A stretch of 64,000 nt of DNA from Achatina immaculata (Eukaryota; Mollusca; Gastropoda; Stylommatophora; Achatinidae), in contig CM019692.1 of assembly GCA_009760885.1 (NCBI GenBank), positions 51,706,355-51,770,354 on the forward strand, written 5' to 3'. Position numbers and translations under genes: made by a program. Under the pieces are notes generated by a model, which was not told the origin of the DNA, made no database searches, and worked only from the letters and a program-made list of their open reading frames with translations. Of the stretch, positions 51,701 to 60,700 are shown one piece after another; the stretch's first letter is position 1, and each line of letters starts with the position of its first letter.

Positions 51701-54700
51701 GACATCATTTTTTTTTTTCGAAAGGTTAAAGAATTTTCAGAAATGATGCGCTAAGTGTGCTGAACTTTAGGACGAATATGTGGAATAACATGGAAGTTTC
51801 ATGGCTCTAGTCTATTCTCCTCTTGGTTGGGCCAATAACTTTCCAGGAGCCCCTCATATTTCTTCACAAATGTAAGTTATTTACACGCCTTTAGTTACAA
51901 CTCTCAGCTTAAGGGTGGAAGCTGTTACTCACAAGCTGTACACAACACAAATATCTTTTCAATGATCATATCTGCGACCCTGCTGTTCAAACAAGCTTCT
52001 CCTCTTCTTTTCCTTTTTTAGAGTTTAACAGCTGTCATTCATAACTGGTGCTTCTCAAATGGGTCATCTTTCTTCTGGTGCTAAAATGTAACCTCTACTT
52101 AGATTAGAATTATTCAAGATCATTCATGGCTGTTTAGTGACAGTATTGAGTTCCAAGTTTGTGCTCTCTTTCCTATCAAAAATGGAAAGCAACAGACCCA
52201 GGCTCTGACTTGTCAAGGTCTGAAACAGTTTAACAACCTCTGGCTTTCAAGGAAACCTGCTTTAACCTTTTCAAAAGACAGATAATGACATACTGGACAA
52301 TACAGTCTTCAGAATCACTTTGATCTCCAAAACAGGAACGAGCTAGTTACAAACAGAGAAACAAACTACAAAAAAACTGGTTACAAACTACAAAAAAATA
52401 TTTGGAGGTGAGACACACTGTATGGGAATGCTTTGGGTACTGCAATATGCGACCGTGTCATGCCAGATATAATCATTATTATTATTATGTTCCATACCAG
52501 ACAGTGCTGCCAATCTTGCGCAGTCTTTGGTGTTTCCAGTGAATTCGGGCGCTTTTCTTTTTTTCTACACCTCTTGGTCAGTTCACTGAGATATTTTTCT
52601 CTTGGTCTTCCTCTCTAACCCTCTTCCCTTGAATATGCTAGTTATTACTAGGTTCTCCAGCTTCTATCTTCTCATGACATGCCCAAAAAAATGTTGACTG
52701 CTGTACACCACCTTCTATAAAGAATTTGCTAAATACACGTAGAGGAAGGTTTTAAAATTACCTCACTAAATGGCTTCTTGAATATGAAGTCATCATTATC
52801 CTCTTCTACTGGATCAGTCTTCTGCTGGGGTTGTCCTGAAGCAACCAGAAAACATTTTAAGTAACAAAGAGACTCACACAAAATCAAGTACAGCACATGT
52901 AGACTTCCACAGCTGAAAAAAAAAAAACTGCAAGTTTTTACCCACTGATGCCCCATGTGAAGATCTGTACTATAAAGATTTCTAGCTATGGGAAATGTAT
53001 TGCTTTAGCTTTATAAAGAAAGCCACGATAAATATAGAGCCTTGTAACTAGGACGAAGTTTCCATCATTGTCCAGGTTCCAGTGGTAGCCAGCTAACTTT
53101 GGTCTCAGATCTAGATCCTATGGCTAGATTTGGTTTCATAGTCGTGTACATGCTGGACTTACTCAGAGCACACTTTTTGGGGAGGAATGTACCAAGGACA
53201 AATAATGAATAAGTAGAACAGCGAATACCTACGCGCTCAACATCATATAATGATGACACAAAAGAAGGCACTGCTGACTCTCACAGTAACACTTTCCAAC
53301 AAATGAAAGATACTACAACTCAAAGACACTTTAACAACAAACACAATAAACTCAAGTTTGACATTGTGAATACTTACCTTGCTGTAGAGGTTTCACATAT
53401 GTTGACTCACTGGGTAATACATCACTGGATGTTCTGCAAGACCAAAATATAGAACAATACAAACATACAACCCTTTTTTATCTCTCTTAGTGGGGGGTGA
53501 AGATGCTGATATGCTAGCATCTGGGTTAGCGAACCATAGCTAACCAAGACCCTGCCACACCTCTCTGTTGGTACCCCTAGGAACAGGGGCAGGGATTGTC
53601 ATAGCCCTCATAGAGGTGGAGTCTGCTAAAGAAGCATTGCACACCCCCTGCTTTTTTAGCTGTACTCCAGGACTGAAAAAAATAGCTGCCATAACCCACT
53701 CCACACCGATATGATGCAGTTCCTCAACACTTCTACAGCATCAGCTGTAAAGAACACCAGCCCACAGTTACAGGGAGTTCGTCACCTCTGTCAGTTTTAA
53801 AAACTTAATTTATCCTTTCTGTCCCCATGTGCTTGTTATCAGCTCAACAATAGTCTCCCAGGCATTAAGGCAATATTTATGAGAACATTCTGTATTTATC
53901 TTAGTACACTGACAACCACATGCATGAAGTACTCTAGCATCCCACTTGCAAGTGATGTGCTTTAGAAGTAGTTTTCCCTAACACAGATGTCAGGTTCATA
54001 ATTTTACTGTTAACACTTTGTTGACCAAATACGGGAAAATCCGTATTTCTGGTTTCCGTGCGTTGTTGACCGAAAGGCGGATTTGCCGTATTCGATGGTC
54101 GTCTTATTTAAACTGTTTCTAGCGTGTTATTTAAAGTAATTTTTGGTTGTTTGTATTTTTACTGCAAAGTTAATATAATAAAATATTGTTTTTAATCTTC
54201 GTAACTTAAAAAAAAATAGAAATCTCGCGGGTTTAGCTGTCGGAAACACGTGTTTACGAGATTTCGCCAAGTCGACATTTTGTGCAAATGGCGGAGCACG
54301 TTACGCTCGATGTTACTGTGACAGTACAATGAATTATGCCCAGAATCTTTTGTCAGACTACCCTAGTAATGAATAAAAATCACTGTTTAATGATTCTAGT
54401 AATGAAATTGATGTGTTTCAAAGTGATTTCTGTGACGGCGATCTGATTAAAAATACGATAACTAGGCACAGTGTTGCTGTGTCAGAAGTGAAAATTCCAG
54501 AGATAGTGTGATTGTGATTCGAAGTCAGGATATGATTTTTCAACAGTAAGTATTTCATATTTTTTATGTGATATAGTTAGCAGTGATATAGGTGTGTGGA
54601 GTAACATTGATTCTACACCAGTTCTTGAAAAATTTATAGGAAATTCTGGTGTTTCAGTGAATGTAAACAAACAAGACAGCATGGAGGAAATTTTCAGTAC

Positions 54701-57700
54701 AGTGTTTGGCAATGATTTTTTTAAAACTGTTACCTCATCATGAAAATTTATACTGTGCACAGACACAACATATGAACAAACTACTGCCTTTTTGTCTGAA
54801 AATATAACACATTCAGACATTAACAAATTCTTTGGATTGATCATTTTGATGGGCCAGACTAGGAAGCCAAAAGACCCTCTTCTGGAAACACCAATATTTT
54901 CAAAAACAATGAGCAGAGCTAAATTTGAGCATCTTCTGACACTTCTGCATTTCTCTGACAACTCTCAAACATTTCCAGAAACAAGTAGAATTAGTAAAAT
55001 AAAACCTCTGCTGGATTATTTTTTGCCTAAATTTCAAGAGTTGTATAAACCGAAGCAGCAGCTTTCGACTGATGAAGGAAAGACGAAAGATTTGTTCGCA
55101 TGATATCAACAATGCACAACAGCGATTGTCTGGAATAGTAAATAATCATGTTCTGGTGAATCCTGAGGATGAAGGCACTAAAAAAGCATCATCTAGCAAG
55201 TGCAGAGTGTGCTTGGTCAATGAGAAAAAGAGTGAAACAAATTTTTTTTTGTCAAAGTGGTCAAAGTTGTCAAGTTCCACTGCATTCAGATAGTTATTTC
55301 ACAAGATATCACACCCTCAAGAAGTACTAGAGGGTCTTGGGAGTCTGTCTACCAAGTTGGATTACATTCCCTAAAGGGTGAGTAGAGATATGCATGTTTT
55401 TCTAAGTTCACTCAAAAATGTTCATTTTTCAGAAAAATGGCTGGGAACTGGGGGTTTTTCAGGGTAAATAACTGTGGTCAACAAAGTGTTAAGCTGATTA
55501 AAGAAGAATGAAGCTTATCTGCAACCTATTTTCTTTACCTGGAAATACAATTACTTATCAGATGTGTTACTCTTGCACTTAAAAAAATCCAAAAACATAA
55601 TTCCAAAACATAAAGAGTTTTAAAAAACATGAGTTTAAACCACATCAGCTAAGAAAAATAAAAGCACCTACAAAAAGCTAGGAATAATTTGTCTTTTAAA
55701 AAAGCAGCTAACAGCAGATAGTGCAGTCTTTCTTTATTTGTAATTCTTTTAATTACAATCAGTCACTGGTAATGAATGTAACATACTTTAGTAACTTTGT
55801 GTCCATAACTGGTTCCAATTTGTTACTTGTGCTGGGATTCTGCTGAGATTCTGTGCTGGAACTGCAAGAAAAATCAAATCCCTGAAATATATTGCCTTTT
55901 TCATGCCAGTATATGGCAAAATGTATTAAACACTTGAAACTTCCTTCATCTACAGTTTCGTCTAACAATAATACTACAGTAAAGGACACCACCAACATTA
56001 TTTATCTTGGCAGTAGACTGGTTAATGAAGGAGGCAACATAGACAAATGCAGAGGATTACAATGGACCCTTGACACAGTGCTGGAGGACCTTGACTTTGC
56101 GGACGACATTTGTCTATTATCAAGCAGTCACAAAGATATGCAAGATAAAATAAACAAGCTAACTCAGAATGCAAACAACATAGGACTAAAGATCAACGTA
56201 GGAAAGACAAAGTTAATTAAGCAAAATGTGAACAACAGAAATGTACTCAGAGTAGATAACAAGTTAGTGGAGGAGGTCAGCGAATTTGTATACCTTGGCA
56301 GCAGAGTAGTAGAAAATGGAGACAGCACAGAGGACATCAACAGCAGACTTACTAGAGCAAACCAGGCTTTTGCAATGCTGCAGAATATATGGAAATCAAA
56401 TAAACTAAGCACAAATATGAAAATCAGGATATTTAAGAGTAATGTTCTAAGTGTACTACTCTATGGAAGTGAATGCTGGAAAATCACCAAAACCATAGAA
56501 AACAAGTTGAATTCTTTCCAGACTAAATGTTTACGAAGAATTAGAAAAATATTTTGGCCAAACACCATAAGAAATAACATCTTATTAGCAGAAATGCAGA
56601 TGAAACCACTGACAACAATTATTGAGGAAAGACGCTGGCGATGGTTGGGACATGTGCTACGAATGACTGACAACTCACTACCAAAAATAGCACTAAGATG
56701 GACACCACAGGGGAGCAGAAGTAAGGGTAGACCAAAAGAGACATGGAGAAGAACAACAGAAAGGATGATGAGCAATAGAGGGCTCACCTGGGCAAGAGCA
56801 GAAAAAAAAGGCAAAGGACAGGCATTTGTGGAAAACCCTTGCGGAAGCCCCATGTGCCCTGGGCACCTAAGGTTCAGAGAGAGAGAGAGAAAGGACACCA
56901 CATCTGAATTCTACCATTAACTCTTCCCATGCTTTTCGTCGCTTATGGTTTCTCACGTGATGCTTTTAGTCACACTAGCGACGTTCGGTTTGTTTCATTA
57001 AAAACCCGGTGTAATGTTTAGATTGTAAACATTTAGTGCGCATGCCCTGTAACCTTTTTCAAAATGGCTGATGAAAGCAACAAGTAGATCTAAGCATCTC
57101 AGATGGTACACACTGTACCTCTAGACCTATCCAATGGTAAGTTGGACACAATCATTGTCTAAAAACATCACATTACTTCTTTTTTTCCTAAAAATCTGCA
57201 TTTATGAAATCTTCATACATTTAGTTATATTTTGAAACATAATAAGTACACAGAAGTACATGGAATTTTACAACGATACCCCCTATACATATCATGACCC
57301 GCACTTTTAATCCTGCACCCAACTGAACGTCTGCATTTCTTCCTTCCTGAGGCATGGAAAGAGTTAAATCACACAATTAAAATGAAAGCAGGAGACAGAA
57401 GGAGAATGCTTATCCATTAGGTGATTTCTTTATATTGTCGCTAATTTTTTTTATTCTTTTAATGGCATCCCATGTGAGGCTTCATTTACCAGAACATGAA
57501 CAACAATTAGCTTTCTTTCTATAATGCAATGCCATCCTTCAATGTTTCAGTTATTTCTTGTGTTGTTTATAAGCCTATCTGCCTGAATTACATGAAAGCT
57601 GAACTGAACTGTGCTGTCTTTTGTTACTAAATAATGCTGCTTCCATCTTTTTATTTTTAAACCAACTGACATAAATATGAAAACATGAGTAACATCACAT

Positions 57701-60700
57701 GGCATTCTGTCCAGGGCATTTCAGAAGTTGATGACAACAAAAAATTGATCAACTAGCAGCACGAGCTAACCACACGGAAACATCAAATTGGACAAACAAG
57801 ATATATATCAATCTTTCAAACAGCAAATCGAAGATTCAGCTAAAAAAACCTTCCTCAAAAGTTCATACCATGCAGCCTAATGGCCTTACATGTGGTTAGA
57901 GGAAGGGGAAGTAAGTCCCTGTTGTGCACCAGAACATGAGCAACTTATAACCAACACATTACTGGAATCACATCAACAAAAACACTAAGGGATATCCTGA
58001 AATACTGAAGCAGTTCCTTGGGACCAGCAATAGAGCTTGGTCATATCAAGTATCTAGTACATAAGTAAAAAAAGATGGAAAAACAGTTTGATCTGTTTGT
58101 ATACATACACCACATATTTTCATAGATAATTTGCATAAAATTCCTTGGACATAGTTTGAAAGGACACAGGCTAGAAAACTTCACAATCATTGGAAAACTC
58201 AATGGAAAAAAAACAAGAGAAGAAGATCAAAAGAAAATATCTAAACTAGCTGACCAAATGGCACAGCAAATGAAAATCATATTAGAAATTCCAAAGATCA
58301 GACAAACTGGATAAGCATTAACACAAAACCTGACTGCTATGGCACCTACTGAACAGATGAACCCTCTACCCAAAGATAAAGTATGAGAAACTTCACCCTG
58401 CGTGTGATCTAGGCTGACGAGAACATCTTGTATAAGTTCACAGCATTTACCTCTGCTCGTCTTCATCTTTCTTCTGAGTTAATGACTGTAAAAATTCTGT
58501 TTGGAACTTGGAAGCAGCACCTGCATTTGTAGATGATGACATTCCTTTCTTGTCTGCGTCACTGAGAATAAAACAAAACAATTTCTTTTATAAATGTACA
58601 TGAAAATATGGACATCTGAAGGAAAGAGGATGAAAGGCCAATTGAAAACAACATGGCAAAGAATTACTGAAGCCAAATTTGGTCTCACAAAAACCTAGCT
58701 GGTGCATCACGGAAAGGCTGCCCATGGACTATGAGAAGTAGAGAGAATCTGTGCCCTGTAAGACACCACAAGGAGTGCTAGAAACTGATTGTGTCACCAA
58801 CAAATGTCTAAAGAAACACTGAAAGACAGGCGGATGTTTTTAAAATAAGTTATAAAAAACTTTCATTAACCATGATATTTCATGTGCAAGGGCAAGTGAG
58901 ATAACAAAAAAAGGAGATGGGGAAGGGGAGTATTTGTGTGCGTTGCCTCTGCTCTTTGATTTACTGCATTTTAATAAAATGTCAAAATTTTAAACTTTAT
59001 TTACTTATTGTTTTTTTTTTAACTTGACATAAGAATCTGGTTTCACTGGAGGAAACACAATGCAACTGGAATTCTCCCAAAAAAGGATCAGTAACGATCT
59101 CTAACAGCACGGCCAGGATAATTAGTGTGTAAAGACAAGTGTCTTCTGGAGGCACAGAATCAGTATATTTTAGGGCATGGTACTGGCCATGGATGTCCTC
59201 ATACCATTTCTTTTTCTGATCTGTCACAGAAAAGTTTCCAAAGCCCCAGAAGGTGTTAGCTAGGACTGGCAGGATTAGCTTACAAAAAACTGTAGATAAA
59301 ACCTGCACGTGTGAGAAAATCACAAGACAATAGCTGATAACAAAATCCCACAGTTCACTAAGATGAGTGATCTACTAATTATAACTGTTCATGACAGTGT
59401 GGAGCAAAACATATTTGGTTAACATTTCTTTTCTCTATATCATTTAGATTTCTCAGGTGATATAATTAAATTATGAAAACTATAATGCATCAACTTATGG
59501 CAGACCTTCAAAATCCTTTACGAATTTTATACAATATTTTCTTCGGCATTATAATGAACCCTTGGGATCCACAGACTGGCTTGATTCAAAAAATCTTAGC
59601 ATCATCTGGATTACATTTATTGCTTTAGTTTTAAAGAGGTGGTCCACAGCTGTTTTCAGGCTGAAAAGGGGATCCATGGCTCTTCTCAGGCTACAAAGGA
59701 GCTCCATAGCTCTTCTCAGGCTACAAAGGAGCTCCATAGCTCTTCTCAGGCTACCAAGGAGCTCCATAGCTCTTCTCAGGCTACAAAGGAGCTCCATAGC
59801 TCTTCTCAGGCTACGAAGGAGCTCCATAGCTCTTCTCAGGCTACCAAGGAGCTCCATAGCTCTTCTCAGGCTACAAAGGAGCTCCACAGCTGTTCTCAGG
59901 CTAGAAAGGAGCTTCATAGCTGTTCTCAGGCTAGAAAAGAGCTTCATAGCTGTTCTCAGGCTAGAAAGGAGCTCCATAGCTGTTCTCAGGCTAGAAAGGA
60001 GGTCCACATTTGTTCTCAGGCTGGAAAGAGAGTCCACGACCAAAAATAGTTAAGAAGCACTGATCTATAATAACCTGCTAATAAGCGCCCCAACCCCACC
60101 CCCTTTTCTTAAAATCAGTATTCCGAGTAAGAAATTAATAGGCCGCATATAAAATAAGAATTATTAAAAGAACCTGAAAAGCAATAATTAGAAAAAAAAA
60201 ATCATGGAGTGCCCTATACGTTCACACAGAATGATCAACTGTTTCAACATATACCTTGTCACTGCCAACTGTATGTTTTGACCAGTCTGCACTTTCTGCA
60301 AGTCCAATGCTGATTTCTGACCTGGCTGAGACCCACCATGTGCCACTTGGCCCAGCTGTCCAAGAGCTAACAAACATGACCAAACAATGTGTCCAGGTAA
60401 GGTGCAGAACTTGATTTTAAAAATAACGAAGAACAATTATGAACATAACATTATACATAAATACAGCCTATGGCTATTTCAATGAAGATAGTGACTTCTA
60501 ATGCATTCAAGTTTCACAATGCTCTGGAACATAAACATGCTTATGTGAGCAGTGAAAGTAAAAATTAAAGGCTATCTTAAACACGGGATAAGTCATAAGA
60601 AAAAAAAAGACAATGTTTCAAAAGAATTATGGAATACAATGTAGCAATGGTATAAGTAAACCAACACAAAGGGATGCTGTAATATGATGAAAGAATGTTA

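Noticed and set aside
59549..60053. ORFs of 136-164 codons with 10-residue repeats on both strands
   Set aside because: Artefact of the 30-bp minisatellite; equally open in several frames and inside a SENP intron.
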